Source of the DNA: Diadema setosum | Taxonomy: Eukaryota; Echinodermata; Echinoidea; Diadematoida; Diadematidae | Assembly: GCA_033980235.1 (NCBI GenBank) | Contig: CM067077.1 | Coordinates: 3,027,972 to 3,091,971, forward strand | Direction: 5' to 3' | DNA: 64,000 bases | Shown here: piece by piece, positions 1 through 11,434 of the stretch | Position numbering within the stretch: position 1 is the stretch's first letter | Layout of the letters: each line of letters opens with the position of its first letter | Position numbers and translations under genes: made by a program | Notes under the pieces: generated by a model | The model's input: only the letters and a program-made list of their open reading frames with translations | What the model was told of the DNA's origin: nothing | Databases searched by the model: none

Positions 1-279
1 GCACCACGGCACGTCCGCACCCTTCGACCTGCAAGAATAGAATTTGCGCCTGAGACTCTTACTCGTTGTCTCTATACTGCATAAAGAAAATAGACCCCCT
101 GATCTGATGTTTTGTTTACACGTGAACGGGTGCAGTATTTGAACAGTTTGATCGGTTTGCGTTCATTTAATCACTGGATATGACCCATCTCATCAATCAG
201 TCAAAGACGCTGTTTCTTAAATCCACATTTCCCTTGTTGTACATAGTATTTATCATTCTTTCAGAATCTCCCGACGTAG

Positions 280-418
280 GAGTTGCGTCAGTGTGCATTG
301 CCATGCTTGTAGATCGAGGTTTGCTGGACTACAACAAACCAGTCGCCCTCTATTGGCCGGAATTCGCACAGAAGGGCAGAGAGAGGATTACCGTCAAAGA
401 CAAATGATGAAGCATGAG
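280..418 (+). pseudogene. Beta-lactamase-like gene, visible exon 1 (frameshifted)
   Basis: The segment VASVCIAMLVDRGLLDY followed by KPVALYWPEFAQ and ERITVK matches the helix after the catalytic SxxK of metazoan LACT-type serine beta-lactamase-like proteins (S12 family). The SxxK itself would end the previous exon, which I could not find in bases 1-279. I chose the acceptor ending at 279 because a preceding phase-1 G would give the expected Gly; an AG at 264 is the alternative. After ITVK the frame runs into TGA, but two bases later it reads QMMKHE, which joins in phase 0 to AGL of the next exon. The 139-bp length is two bases too long for those phases, so a 2-nt insertion near 400 breaks the frame. 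The donor at 419 (GTCATT) is weak. Confidence 0.75.
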
Positions 419-471
419 GTCATTAAACTTTATATATATGTGTGTGTGTGCGTGTGTGTGTGTGTGTGCGC

Positions 472-504
<33 letters not shown>

Positions 505-2114
505 CCTGAAGGGCCTGATGCAAAATACGTAACAGAAATCTAGTGTCTACAATCGATGTCACGTACCCATGTATATCATAGATATCAATTACTTCTAACA
601 CGCTGAAACATTGAACTCCCGTCATGTGTGTCAGATGATAGAGTAGCATGTTTTAGTGTATTATAATTTTATGCTATATCTATTTCATTAGGGGTGGGGG
701 TCAGCGGATTTTTTTTTTTTTTTTTTTTGTATTAAGGTTCCTTGACGCCGGACAAAAGATGTTTCTTGACACTAAACTTAGAAAACACTTCCAGTGCACT
801 TAACTTAATTGTCTTGCCTAAGAATCCCGTTTCCTGATGCAAGTAAGCAAGCAAGCAAGCAAGCAAATCAACAAACTAAATTCCGAACATAAAAAAATTA
901 AAGGAGCGAAAAAAAAAAGATTTTCTCGTATGTTGGCACGTCTCCGCCGGGCAGTGTCCAAATCCGTAGTTTCAGGAAACAATCAAGTTTCCTAAACTTC
1001 CTGTTTTTATCTGCATGATATACGATTCAAACTAATAAACAATACCGAACATTTGTAAGTTTAATGGAACAGCAAAATGATATATTTGAAACACTCAATC
1101 ACAAATGTAATAAAATAACTATGCAATTGAAAATAATAGGCCAGCTAGGCCCTGCGTTTCATAGAAATGTCTTTAGGCCTCACGCTCCTAATTCAACTCG
1201 CGCATTGCCTACCGGGAAGGCAGTACAAAGATGAGGTAATGTTATTTTTTACCAAAAAAATCATTAAAAATCAGTCAAGTGAAAAATTGCCACTTTTGGT
1301 AGTGTTTGACATTGCTTGAGGACAGGAGCTTCTGCAGGTTATGAAGAAGTTGAATGAATCAGGGCTTTTGTATTTTTAATGATTTTTTATTGATGTATGA
1401 GGTAATTTGCTATTTTTATCATTTTTGAGAATGACTGGATGACTAGTCTCGTATGGAGGCTCTTAACTTTTTTTAGAGCTGGACAACATCCCAAAATATG
1501 TTGTTTGCTTGAAAGCAGATAAAATTTCCCTTCATCTGCTTCAATTAAAAAAAATTCTATGATTCGATTGATTTTTTATGATTCATGGAATATGCTGCAT
1601 TTAACACAGGTTTATATGGGAGCCCGGAAAAGGAGCGTGAGGCCTTTAAAGTTACGCACAAATTTACGAACGACAGGAATATGGCAAGCCAGGCGAGTTT
1701 CCTTATCATTGTGATTTTCAATAGCTAAATTTGAAATTTGCGGATGATAATGATTATTCCTACATGTTAAAACATGTTTTTAGTTATAGTGATTTTTGCC
1801 CCAATGAGATGAACTATAGGTGTAATCGTTATCACATACACGCAGGTGTACAGTCGTACTTTGTCAAAACGTAAGGGGGAAATGTGTACACATATTTGTA
1901 CTTCATATTCCATTCGTTCGTAAAGTCATGCGCAACTTTATGAACATATTCATGGAACGGAGCACTAGATTGTATAAGGTAGGTCGTATTGATCTTTCTA
2001 CTGTATCACATTCTAATGATTTAACCAATACTTAATTACGTGGATGAATTAAACAAATGGCATGTATGAAATTCGTGATGACGTATGATTAAAGTGGTTT
2101 CACCCATCCTTCAG
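419..2114 (+). other. Intron of the beta-lactamase-like gene
   Basis: AT-rich noncoding DNA. It contains the (TG)n tract at 433-504, a T-run at 710-728, and a short AAGC tetranucleotide repeat near 841-866. I see no further exon. Confidence 0.5.
433..504. repeat. (TG)n microsatellite
   Basis: Long alternating TG run with a few CG and TT interruptions, just inside the donor side of the intron after visible exon 1. Confidence 0.95.
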
Positions 2115-2346
2115 GCGGGGCTTGCCGTATCCGCACCACCTGGTTTGAGCCTGGACTTCCTATAAGACGTTGCCAAGGCGGGTGAACTCAAGGCAAGAAC
2201 AGGGCCACAATGGGAGTATGATGGCTATACCCATGGTTACCATGGTTTCACATTTGGACCACTAGCCAATTAGTTTTTGCGGCGAGTTGACCCTCAACAT
2301 CGAACTCTGGGACAGTTTTTCAAAAATGAGATAGCAGAACCTTTCG
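2115..2346 (+). pseudogene. Beta-lactamase-like gene, visible exon 2 (two in-frame stops)
   Basis: Reads AGL, then GPQWEYDGYTHGYHGFTFGP, LLRRVDPQ-like sequence, HRTLGQFFKNEIAEPFG: the PxWxPGtxxGYHxxTxG block and following helix of S12/LACT proteins. The YHG triplet sits where S12 enzymes carry the Tyr-x-Asn/His motif. TAA at 2163-2165 and TAG at 2271-2273 interrupt an otherwise continuous frame. Both can be explained by one C-to-T change in a Gln codon (CAA, CAG). The acceptor is CAG at 2112-2114 and the donor GTAATG starts at 2347, leaving phase 1 that matches the next exon. Confidence 0.85.
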
Positions 2347-2615
2347 GTAATGTCGATTTTGAAATAAGGTTCGTTATTCTAAAGGTTCGCTATTGCGAAA
2401 ATGAAATAAGGTTCGTCAATTCCAACACGCAAAATATAAAAAAAAGTGCCTACTAACAAACCCTCAGAATTTCTAGCCTTTATTTCTGTTTCCTTTTCAG
2501 ATTAACGAACGTTCGGAATAACGAACCTCGTTTAATTTTCTGAACAACGAACCTTCGGAATTACATTTTCTTTATTTCATTTAGAGAATGACGAATCATC
2601 GGAATAATGCAACTG
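2347..2615. repeat. Inverted GGTTCGTTATTC / GAATAACGAACC element
   Basis: The motif GGTTCGTTATTC and its complement recur several times between 2365 and 2600, with CGAACCTTCGGAAT variants, giving an imperfect foldable element that begins directly at the donor of visible exon 2. Probably a degraded non-autonomous DNA element. Boundaries are approximate. Confidence 0.55.
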
Positions 2616-3076
2616 CAACCGAGGAAATTAATGAGGGCGAAGAACAGTATGCCGTGCATGATACAAAAAAGAAAAGAAAACAAGACTAGTAAAAAACTAA
2701 AAGACAATGAAAAAGAAAGGGAGGTTTATGGTGTTTGTAGCCAGCTGCATGTATTATAAGAAAATGCTGTCCTATAGCTCATTATATCATATCTCTGAGA
2801 TGAAAAAGGTCTTTCGTGATTTCCCGCTGCCATTTGCGCCAAATTCCCCATTGTGCAGTAGACGTACGTAAATGCGATCGCGTTTCATACCTATAGTTAA
2901 GTCCTCGGGATTCATTCACTAATCAAACTTTAATCTAGGCCTATATATGTTTTTGTAATTCCTGGCATTGAAAAGTACAATGTCTATAATTATGCCTTCA
3001 CAAGCACACGCGCACCCTCTCTCCCATACATGCACAATTCTTGATGGTCCGTACCCGTAATTATATTTTCTTGCAG

Positions 3077-3241
3077 GCATATATTTCCACATCGGTCTTC
3101 CATTCGAAAGGAACCACCGTGTAGCCCGTCTTCTCGTCGACCGTCGCCCGATGTTTTTACAATTCCTGGACAGTATACAAATCTCGGCTGGAAGACAAAC
3201 TATACGTCATATGATAAACTAGAACGCCATTGGAAATATGA
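3077..3241 (+). pseudogene. Beta-lactamase-like gene, visible exon 3 (frameshifted)
   Basis: The phase-1 G from the previous exon plus GC completes Gly, and the frame then reads IYFHIGLPFERNHRVARL, the YFHIGLP...HRVARL segment of LACT-type proteins. That frame later meets TAG. A shift of one base near 3130 opens another frame ending GQYTNLGWKTN...LERHWKYE. The exon then leaves at GA|GTAATG (3241/3242) in phase 2, matching the next exon. The 165-bp length is one base short for these phases, so a single-base deletion is the simplest reading. Confidence 0.7.
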
Positions 3242-3354
3242 GTAATGCAAACTAAATGGAAGATGTGAGTAGGGAGAATGTAGACTGAAAGTATAAATTT
3301 GCGGAAGACACAAACACACATTATGTATTGTTGCAAACCCTGCTGGCAAGAACA

Positions 3355-4268
3355 CAGTGTCCCAGAGTGTCAGAAACACAGTGTTAAACACAGTGAAAAC
3401 ACAGTGTAAAATCTCTTTACACGGTTAGTTCGAGCATTTTAACAGTTTGAACACATTGTGAATAATCAATTCACAGTGTGAAACAAAGCATTACTACGTG
3501 AACACTGAGAAAAAAAAACACTGTGTGAAATCATCTTAACTCTGTTAGATTCGAGCATTTTGACATTATTAGTCGACTATGTGAGCACACTGTGGAACAG
3601 TGTTCTTTGCAGTAGGGAAGGTCAACGATTTGCGGTTTGTTTACAAGCGTTGTTTGCCCTTGTTAGTTTTTCTCACTCCATTCTACTGTTCTCTAAAAGT
3701 TGACGACAGATCGTATAGCAAGTTACGAAATGTATATTTCAGAAATCTGAATTGGGCGTACGTGCCACAATTACATATAAGATAGGAGTAGTTTACTAAA
3801 ACTTTAGATTATCAGGCTGCAGCCCCATCTCATCCTATGAGGAAACCTTCGTATTTTTACTGCTTGTTCTTCCGTCAAATCTCTCTTTTCTCTGCAGGAT
3901 AGCCGTGCTGGAAAGTTGTACACAGTGTTCCACAACGTGAAACATTATGTGAAACGCAGTGTTAGAACACTGTGTGCACACAGTGTGAAATTTCTTCAAA
4001 TTATTAAATTCGAACATTTTAACACTGAAAACACAATGTGAAATCTCTTCACCCCGTTAAATTCGAGCGTTTAACATTGCGAACACATTGTGGATCATCA
4101 AGTCACAGTGTGAAACAGAACATTACTATGTGAACACAGAGTGAAAAACAAGACCACAATGTGAAAATTATCTTCACACTACTAAATTCGAGAGTTTTCA
4201 CGCATCAGACAATATGAAAAACATTCTGAACACACTGTGGGACAATGTGTTATTTACAGTAGGGTATT
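3355..4268. repeat. Diverged direct duplication rich in CACAGTGTG motifs
   Basis: Two related blocks, about 3355-3615 and 3940-4268, share the order CACAGTGTGAAA, TTCGAGCATTTTAACA, GAACACATTGTG, ACTATGTGAACACA and CTGTGG...CAGTAGGG. CACTGTG/CACAGTG occurs on both strands, so the DNA is rich in short palindromes. It is intronic between visible exons 3 and 4; no coding potential was seen. Confidence 0.6.
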
Positions 4269-4603
4269 GTGCTACCGAAGGTCTCAATTACTCAAAACAG
4301 TTGCGTACACTGTGAATACAACGTGTACATACCAATTGATGTCTTTCTCATTTCAGTGAAACATGTACCGTTCTGTTGACTTATACATATATACTGATAG
4401 AGAGTGCTCCACGTTAGCCTTGCACTTTAGCCAGGATAAGAGAACTAATCTTTCCGTCGACTTTAAAAGTATGAAGAAAGTAATTTGCATGTAATACCAA
4501 CTTTGGAGAGGTGCGCCTAACTATAATTCCACGAAGTATGCATTCACATCCACACACGCTCTTCTGTTCGTTGCATTATAAAATTTTGTGTTGTTTTTGA
4601 CAG

Positions 4604-4667
4604 TTGTTACAGAGCCATAGAATTGTCGTCAGTAAATGGGATCGGGTCTGCGGCTGGTCTTGCAAAG
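4604..4667 (+). pseudogene. Beta-lactamase-like gene, visible exon 4 (intact)
   Basis: Encodes YRAIELSSVNGIGSAAGLAK, the RRAIELPSxNGIGTAxxLAK signature of LACT/S12 proteins. The acceptor CAG ends at 4603 and the donor GTAATG starts at 4668. It begins with one base that completes a codon and ends in phase 0, consistent with both neighbours. No lesion was seen; it is called pseudogene only because upstream exons are broken. Confidence 0.8.
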
Positions 4668-5460
4668 GTAATGATGGCGACTAATGACTGGAATCATTAT
4701 TATTCACTATAATGTTGTCATGATTTTGATAAGGGAAATGATAACCATATCCTCCTGCTAATTATGATAATGATACTCATTTGCATTAATTGGTGGTAAA
4801 AAAACAGATAATGCCTTTAAGAGATTTGTATTCGTTGTGAAGTCTTCAGGATGTATTTCAAGTCTGCGATCGTTATCTACTGCTTGCATGGTGTTATTTG
4901 CGATTTGTCGTGATTTGGCCAGCTGGCTTTCGATACACGAAATTCCCTGCCAAAATGATCACTAGTCTTGATGGAATGTTTGATTACAAGGGGAAAGAAC
5001 GCATAATATTCATTCAGGATTGCCCGGGTCCGATACTAATCCCTGTCATGCCTGCGGTATTTGACAAACATTCTCCAAAGCGAATAAAAAGAAAAATAGA
5101 ACGAGCGAATAGAGAGAGCAAGTTCTATCAAAAGCAGACATAATATTGTCCCCTTATAGCACTGAACGCGCCATCATGTCAGGAAATGTAAAATCATAAT
5201 CAACATTTATGTCTCATTAACACCACCTGTCTATCAAGTTTTGATGCTTCTACTACGATTTACCTAATATTGTGTACCTTAAGCTTCTCCACTTGCACTC
5301 GCAAGGTATAACTCAGACTTATAGTAGGTGGATATTAATTTGATCGAGTGACTCAACTATACAATGTATATGAATCTCATATCTGCTCCATTTCAAGCTT
5401 TGAATCTAAACACATAGTGATGTGTATAATTATGTCAATGTCATGACGTTTTGTTTTCAG
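4668..5460 (+). other. Intron of the beta-lactamase-like gene
   Basis: An open frame at 4898-5143 has no resemblance I recognise and no splice context that fits the gene, so I treat the stretch as noncoding intron. Confidence 0.5.
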
Positions 5461-5628
5461 CTCTATGGAATACTTTCATCTGCTGGCATAGACCCAGTTA
5501 CTAACAAAACTCTGCTGTCGAAGGAGAGAATCAACGATTTTCTGAATTTCGAACCTCCTTCTGTCGACAGAACTCTCGGCATTCCTCTTTCCTTCAGTCG
5601 CGGGATGATCAAAATTGATAAGTTTGTT
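5461..5628 (+). pseudogene. Beta-lactamase-like gene, visible exon 5 (intact)
   Basis: A 168-bp phase-0 exon starting LYGILSSAGIDPVTNKTLLS after TTTTCAG and ending at a good donor, GTGAGT (5629). It continues the LAKLYG segment of the previous exon and carries the conserved GxxLLS and FSRGM stretches of LACT-type proteins. The reading frame is open. Confidence 0.82.
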
Positions 5629-5706
5629 GTGAGTGGTCAATCAGTTCGTATCGTATAGCAAATGACTTACGCTACTTATTTGCTAGTTTCTTGCTTGAAC
5701 ATAATA

Positions 5707-5850
5707 GGGAGCTTTAGATTTTAGACGCGCGGACGTCCAAAGGAAAAAAACAAACATGGTCGTGCGTGCGCAGTAACTTGCGCTACTGCGCACGCTCAGA
5801 CCACGTTTTTTTCTCTTTGAACGTCCGCGCGTCTAAAATCTAAAGCTCCC
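5707..5850. mobile_element. Palindromic MITE with TA target duplication
   Basis: The ends GGGAGCTTTAGATTTTAGAC and its reverse complement form long inverted repeats that include ACGCGCGGACGT. The 144-bp element folds almost end to end with a GC-rich centre (GTGCGTGCGCAG). TA flanks both sides (5705-5706 and 5851-5852), as for Tc1/mariner-type insertion. It lies in the intron before the last beta-lactamase-like exon. Confidence 0.88.
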
Positions 5851-6594
5851 TATATTATCCCCCAGAGTGACTAAATTTTGTCGACTATTAATAGTAATAC
5901 TGTATATACGCCTTATGTATTTCGTTGATATCTATCGTTTGCATTAGTTTGTACGCTTTTCCATACATTGGTTCGTCAAAGTTGGGACATACTTCAGCTT
6001 TAATAATGTAGGTTAGCCTTCAGGTGGACAGTTTGTCTCAGATGGCCATTGTGCATACAGTATCAAGGCCCTCAGCGCTGGTATTTGATAAGATAGAGAA
6101 ATGGGATAAGAATTACAAAACACATGTATTCAGAAGGTCTTAATAGAATGTCATAATTATGTGTTTGTTTTATTTCGTACTCATTATATTCTCTGTAATC
6201 ACGTTCGATTGATATACAGGGAATAAAGCTAAAACATTGTGCTTTGGAGGTGCGGGTATCACAAATGAGTGTTTTTTAAAAGAAGTTTAGTGTTCATTAT
6301 GTTCATGGATATAGGAATATCAACTGAATCTGGAACCTGATTACGAGAGGTATTGGCAAACACCTTGAGTAGCCTATTTGTTCTCCATGGAGTACACAAG
6401 AACATTCTGGTTACAAAGACTGTATGTATAACATAGCAATTTGATGAACATAATGCATACGTGTAAGAACTATTATTTCATAATTATTTCTAAACGTACA
6501 TCCAGGATCGGATTAATACCTGCGCTTGTAATACCTATAATGAGTTTTACTGATTTCTCTTATAGACTAGCCTGATTTACTCTTCTTTTTGTAG

Positions 6595-6780
6595 GACGGA
6601 GTGACAATGTTTGGGCACCCAGGAGCTGGCGGACAACACGGCTGTGCAGACCCGGGGCATCAGGTTGGATTCGCCTACCTCAGTAGCTCCATGCTTCCAT
6701 ACCTTCTGGGTGAAGATCCTCGGTCTAACCAGCTCGTTCAGAGTCTTTACAGATGTGTTCAAAAACTTGAAAATCAGTAA
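6595..6780 (+). pseudogene. Beta-lactamase-like gene, last exon with the HxG motif
   Basis: The acceptor TTTGTAG ends at 6594. The frame reads FGHPGAGGQHGCADP, then VGFAYLSSSM, and ends with TAA at 6778-6780. GHPGAGG is the third catalytic motif (Lys/His-x-Gly) of S12 proteins. The frame is intact and phase 0 with the previous exon. TAA is clearly a normal stop here, which argues against a recoded Gln at the upstream stops. The gene was probably inactivated recently, since its 3' exons show no decay. Confidence 0.85.
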
Positions 6781-6904
6781 TTTCTCATGTTTACAGTTTA
6801 CAACAAACAATACTTTCTTTTTTTCTTAAACTGATCAAGCTGTTTTGTACATATTCCGGTTTATAGTGACCTCGCCTACAGCCACTCTCTCTATTTTCCA
6901 ATTG

Positions 6905-8375
6905 GCCCACTGGCAAATCGTCTATTACTGATTCGTCTAATACTCATTTGGTCTACAACTTGTTTTGTCTAGTACACATATTGTCTAATAGTCACTTTGC
7001 CCACTACCCGTACTGTCTAATACCCAACTCGTCTAAGGAGCATTTCGTCTACTGAGCAATTGATCTAATAACCAAGTCGTCTATACTCACAATGTCTACT
7101 TGTCATGTCGTCTAATATCCATTTCGCCTACTGCCACTTTGTCTACTCCCACCTCGTCTACAAGTCATCTCGTCTACATTCACTTTATCTAGTTATCATA
7201 TCGTCCAACCCTTAGTTCGTCTATACCCAACATGGTCTATACCCATCTGGTCTACACCCAACTGGTCTACTCCCAACTGGTCTACACCCAACTGATCTAT
7301 ACCCAATTGGTCTACTCCCAACTGGTCTACTCCCATCTGGTCTACTCCCAACTCGTCTACTCCCAACTCGTCTATACCCAATATTGGTCTACTCCCAACT
7401 GGTATACTCTCAACAATTTACCCAAACTGATCAGTCCCATCTGGTCATGCTAATAATGAATATACCGCTTTGTCAAGTGTCCAGTCCGTCTCACTGTCAC
7501 AAACTATTCATAACCCTGCCCTGGTACAAAAATCAATAATATAGTCTATTCTTTAAAGTTGTTAATTATTCCACACATGCTGAATATAAAGACATATCAG
7601 TGGTGAGACACGACTATCCTTACAGTCAACATCCTGGCCGTAAAATAACTAAATAATAATAAACTAGCTCAGCTACAATCCTCCATCATAAACGAATATT
7701 ATAAAAAGTAATAAAATTGTCATAATTACAACAAAAAATTGAACCAAATGGGGCACCAAGAGTGTTCAACCTATTTCAATGGGAAAGGAAACTGGATGAA
7801 GTAGACTTAAGTAAGGAGTTTGGAGTAGACAAAAAAAAAAAAAACTACTATAACAAGTAGACCAGTTGGGAGTAGACGAGTTGGGAGTATAGACCAGTTG
7901 GGTGTAGACGAGTTGGGAGTAGACCAGTTGGGAGTAGACCAGTTGAGAGTAGACCAGTTGGGAGTAGACCAGTTGGGAGTAGACCAGTTGGGTGTAGACC
8001 AGTTGGGAGTAGACCAGTTGGGAGTAGCTAGACCAGTTGGGAGTAGACTAACTGGTTATTAGACTAATTGAGTATTAGACAAGGTGGATGTAGACCAATT
8101 GGTTATTAGACAAAATGAGCTGTAGACTATTTCATTCATAGACCTAATGATTAATAGACGAAATGGTCAATAGACATAATGGGTATTAGACGAACTGTGA
8201 CTTAATAGACAAATTGGACATTAGATAAAATAGCTAGTAGACGAAATGACAATTAGACTAATTGGCATTTAGACAAAATGGTTGGTAGACGAGTTGGTAG
8301 TAGACGAAGCGAGTTTAGACGAGATGGCACTAGACTAGGTGAACAGTGGACAGTGTGGTTGTAGACCAGGTGCCA
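6905..8375. mobile_element. TU-like foldback element made of 15-bp repeats
   Basis: The left arm (about 6905-7455) is a tandem array of a 15-bp unit like CTGGTCTACTCCCAA. The right arm (about 7855-8375) is the same array in reverse complement (AGACCAGTTGGGAGT). Units near the centre are nearly identical; toward both outer ends they diverge (TCGTCTAATACCCAA types). A spacer of about 400 bp separates the arms. Arms of 15-bp tandem repeats in inverted orientation match what is known of echinoid TU foldback transposons. Open frames such as LVYTQLVYSQ are artefacts of the repeat. Confidence 0.82.
7456..7854. other. Central spacer of the TU-like element
   Basis: Non-repetitive AT-rich spacer between the inverted arms, with no ORF of note; an A-run at 7831-7843 borders the right arm. 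Confidence 0.5.
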
Positions 8376-9166
8376 GTTTACCCATATTCCATTCATAATA
8401 AATGAAATATTTCACAGCGTAATAATTAGCCAACCTAAATGCAATATTGGAGACAACTTATCTTCAAGCAAACGTTCATAAGTACTGACTACGTAAACCC
8501 ATTTCTTTGTGAACATCTTAAGGAAATCAAGTGGCCTCAATCTGCAGGACGAATTTCTCTTAAACAATTCTAAACAAACAAAAACAATATTATTATCATA
8601 TAATGAGCTTCAGAAAACAATGTTTACATAAGCTGCTTTGTGATTATATAGTTGAAATATTTACATGAAAGAAAGAATACACTGTACAACATTTTTCAAA
8701 GCGTTGCGACGAGCACGTATAAAGGCGTACATTGGATCATAATGATTCTTTTGAATAAACAAAAAAAAATCGTGATGTTTATTCAGTTGCGTGAAAGAAA
8801 AGGACATACACGTAACGAAAATGAGTTCATTTAGAAGTTATAAGAAGTACATTCATCACAACTTTCTGTAAGTGCAAACTGGGATGTACACTTGAGAAAA
8901 GACCGCAGAAATCCCACACTTCTCTATACAAAAAGAACAAACAATGAAGGGAAGGGATGGAAAAAGGGTCGTTGTAATTATATCTTAAAACGTTTTGATA
9001 TTGGTAATTTTATTACGGTATCTGAATATCTCCAAATTGTATGAACCATGAAAGGTGTCTCTGAAGGATATGCAAATGAAAATGCCACTTACATAAATTA
9101 GATTACAATAAAAGTAACTGTAGCGATCCGAGGAAGGTAACAATGAAATATCGTTGAAGTATTAAA
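8376..9166. other. Noncoding stretch
   Basis: AT-rich DNA without a recognisable gene or repeat. Confidence 0.4.
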
Positions 9167-9777
9167 GGGGAAATCCAGTCCAAGTATCATTTGGAAAGAG
9201 CAAAATATTACGAGTTCAACGGTGTAGATTTGATAGAAATCGGATGAAAAATAAGGAGGTTATGACATCTAGAAGTTTCGCTTTTTTTTGGGGGGGGGGG
9301 GGTGGGGGCAGTTCATCAACAATCAATATAAATATGCAAATGGCAAAGTGACCATGTCATGTTCTTACAACCTATCCTATGTTTTGTACATAAAATTTTG
9401 AAATTTGTAATTTTTCATTCAAACGCAATTATGCCCGAGGCTCAAATCCTCATACCTCTATTAAACTGATCACTACTCTGAAGCTATTCAACCATGAGTA
9501 ACGTCATGTTTCAGACTTCAATGACAGAAACATTGACTTTTTTCATTTTTTTTTTAGGTACACGTTCAATGGAAAATTGTTAGGGTAAAACATGGTTAGT
9601 TCACTCAATTGCATATTCATACCTACTGTACAAGAACTGTTTTGGAGAAATTATCAAAATTGAAAATTTCATAACATTTCTTATTTTTCATCCGATTTCA
9701 TTCAAATTCTTAACGTTGAACTCGTAAAATCTTATTCTTTTTTTTTATCAGACTAACTTATATTTGGACTAGATATC
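9167..9777. mobile_element. Inverted-repeat element of about 610 bp
   Basis: The left end (AGTCCAAGTATC, TACGAGTTCAACG, GAAATCGGATGAAAAATAAG) recurs in reverse complement at the right end (CTTATTTTTCATCCGATTTC, CGTTGAACTCGTAAAATCTT, TTTGGACT). Arms are about 120 bp and diverged; the middle holds a G-run at 9289-9307 and no ORF. Most likely a non-autonomous DNA transposon. No clear target duplication. Confidence 0.72.
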
Positions 9778-11212
9778 AGTCAGGTTTCATCCTGTCTGCC
9801 TGTGTGCATGTGTGTTAATTCATTTTGAATGCAGAACCTAACACCGTCCCTCTACCATAGTGGTCCTATCTATATATCGGAGAGAGTTTCACCGTATCTA
9901 CCGAGATAAATGCACGCATCAAATCACAGAGTGCCCATATAACACGCTAACATTTCGGAGTGATAGTACAAGTACTAGACGCCATATATTCGCAGTAACG
10001 TAACAATAACGTGACCCCGCGATAATAACATGCTTTTCTGGCATTCGACATGGCACACTCCTGAATTCCAGAGAACAAAATAAACATTACCTCCTACGGG
10101 GATGAGATGTCATTTCCCGAAACACCAGCAACCGCTTCAGCAGTATAAAATCGATCTTGAATTGCATTTTCTCGCGCTAAAAATGAGTCTGTAAATTTAT
10201 CAAAACTAAAACACAAAACCCAAATAAAGCTGCAAACAGCAATTCAACTGATTTGCGTTATTGCCACATGTAAATATAAAGGTACATGGATTATATGATA
10301 TACAATGAACATGTATAATTACAGTGGTAACATTATGCCGATGAACAGGATGTTTGTTTATGTCATGTTTGGAACGTATTATGGGTGACACAATGATGAC
10401 AAAATAATGATGTCGCAGGTTGCCGGATATATCAGCTTTATTGGTGTGCAAAATCCGCTGGAATTATGTATAGGAATAAACAGACGGAAGGGTGTGGGAT
10501 AGGATGGAATATGAAGTGAGATAACAAGCTATGGAATAAATAAAATGAAAATTGGAATGGACGCGATTGAGCCTGATATTCTGAAACATATATTTCACGA
10601 TTACAAAATATTGATTAATGGAAGATGCATCTCAAGAAGACACAATATAGCACCTTTTGACGATTATATAATAATGAAATGATGGAGGATATATCTTAAG
10701 TAGACAACATATAACACAGTGTAACCAACCAGCGGGAATAAACTTCATGTTTCTTTGTGTAATTGACTCAGTACAGTGTACTTGATTGGCAGATGGGCAT
10801 GATGGGTGGGTGTTATTTTTTATTTATTTATTTATTTATTTATTTTTTTTTTTTTTGGTGGTGAGGCTAACTGTTAGTTCGTATAGTTTTAGCTTTCGGC
10901 CCGAATCCCTCAACAGGGTCTGACGCTAGAAATACAATGTCTTGTGACAGTGATATTTTCAGTAATGTCTATGCAACAAGTATGCCATTCATAGTGTATA
11001 TAATAATAAAAAAATAAAAAACACAAGCATTCGGATAGTGTAATGTAGAAAGTCATACTTGCATGTTGTGATGACCTGCGTTGGGTTAGGCTATTGGCCA
11101 TCCGTCGTGGCATGTGGTTAAACTGATCAGTGTCTGCTTTGTGTTGTGTTAGGGTGGAGAGAGAGAGAGAGCGTGTGTGTGTGTGTGTGTGTGTTTGTGT
11201 GTGTTATATACA

Positions 11213-11252
<40 letters not shown>

Positions 11253-11300
11253 TTGGTGATTCTATCCTTCTATGAAGAGTGCTCGATATCCTCAAAGGAA
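9778..11300. other. Noncoding stretch with microsatellites
   Basis: No gene recognised. Contains a (TTTA)n tract at about 10815-10842, (GA)n at 11156-11172, (TG)n at 11172-11205 and (TA)n at 11215-11247. Confidence 0.5.
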
Positions 11301-11307
11301 GAGCTTT

Positions 11308-11385
11308 AGACAGAAGTATTGGAACAAGTTCACTTGGTTGAACCTATACTGTCAACCGAGTGAACTTGTTCCAATACTTCTGTCT
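11308..11385. repeat. Hairpin flanked by TA microsatellites
   Basis: AGACAGAAGTATTGGAACAA...CACTTGGTTG at 11308-11340 is repeated in reverse complement at 11351-11385, with a loop of about 10 bp. (TA)n tracts flank it at 11215-11247 and 11394-11432, so the whole block is roughly palindromic. One mismatch near the loop. Confidence 0.85.
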
Positions 11386-11391
11386 GTTATA

Positions 11392-11434
<43 letters not shown>

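Noticed and set aside
2163..2273. Possible stop-to-Gln recoding, because both premature stops replace Gln codons
   Set aside because: TAA ends the last exon of the same gene normally, other exons have frameshifts that recoding cannot explain, and intact LRR exons use CAA/CAG-type codons for Gln.
4898..5143. 81-codon plus ORF as an extra beta-lactamase-like exon
   Set aside because: Neighbouring exons already join in phase 0, and the sequence does not resemble the family.
7196..7453. Open frames with VYTQLVYSQ or GVDQLGVDQ repeats
   Set aside because: Translations of the 15-bp DNA repeat in both directions; no start context or domain.
6905..8375. CRISPR-like array, because of regular short repeats
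   Set aside because: Tandem 15-bp repeats without spacers, in inverted arms, in an intron-bearing eukaryotic genome.
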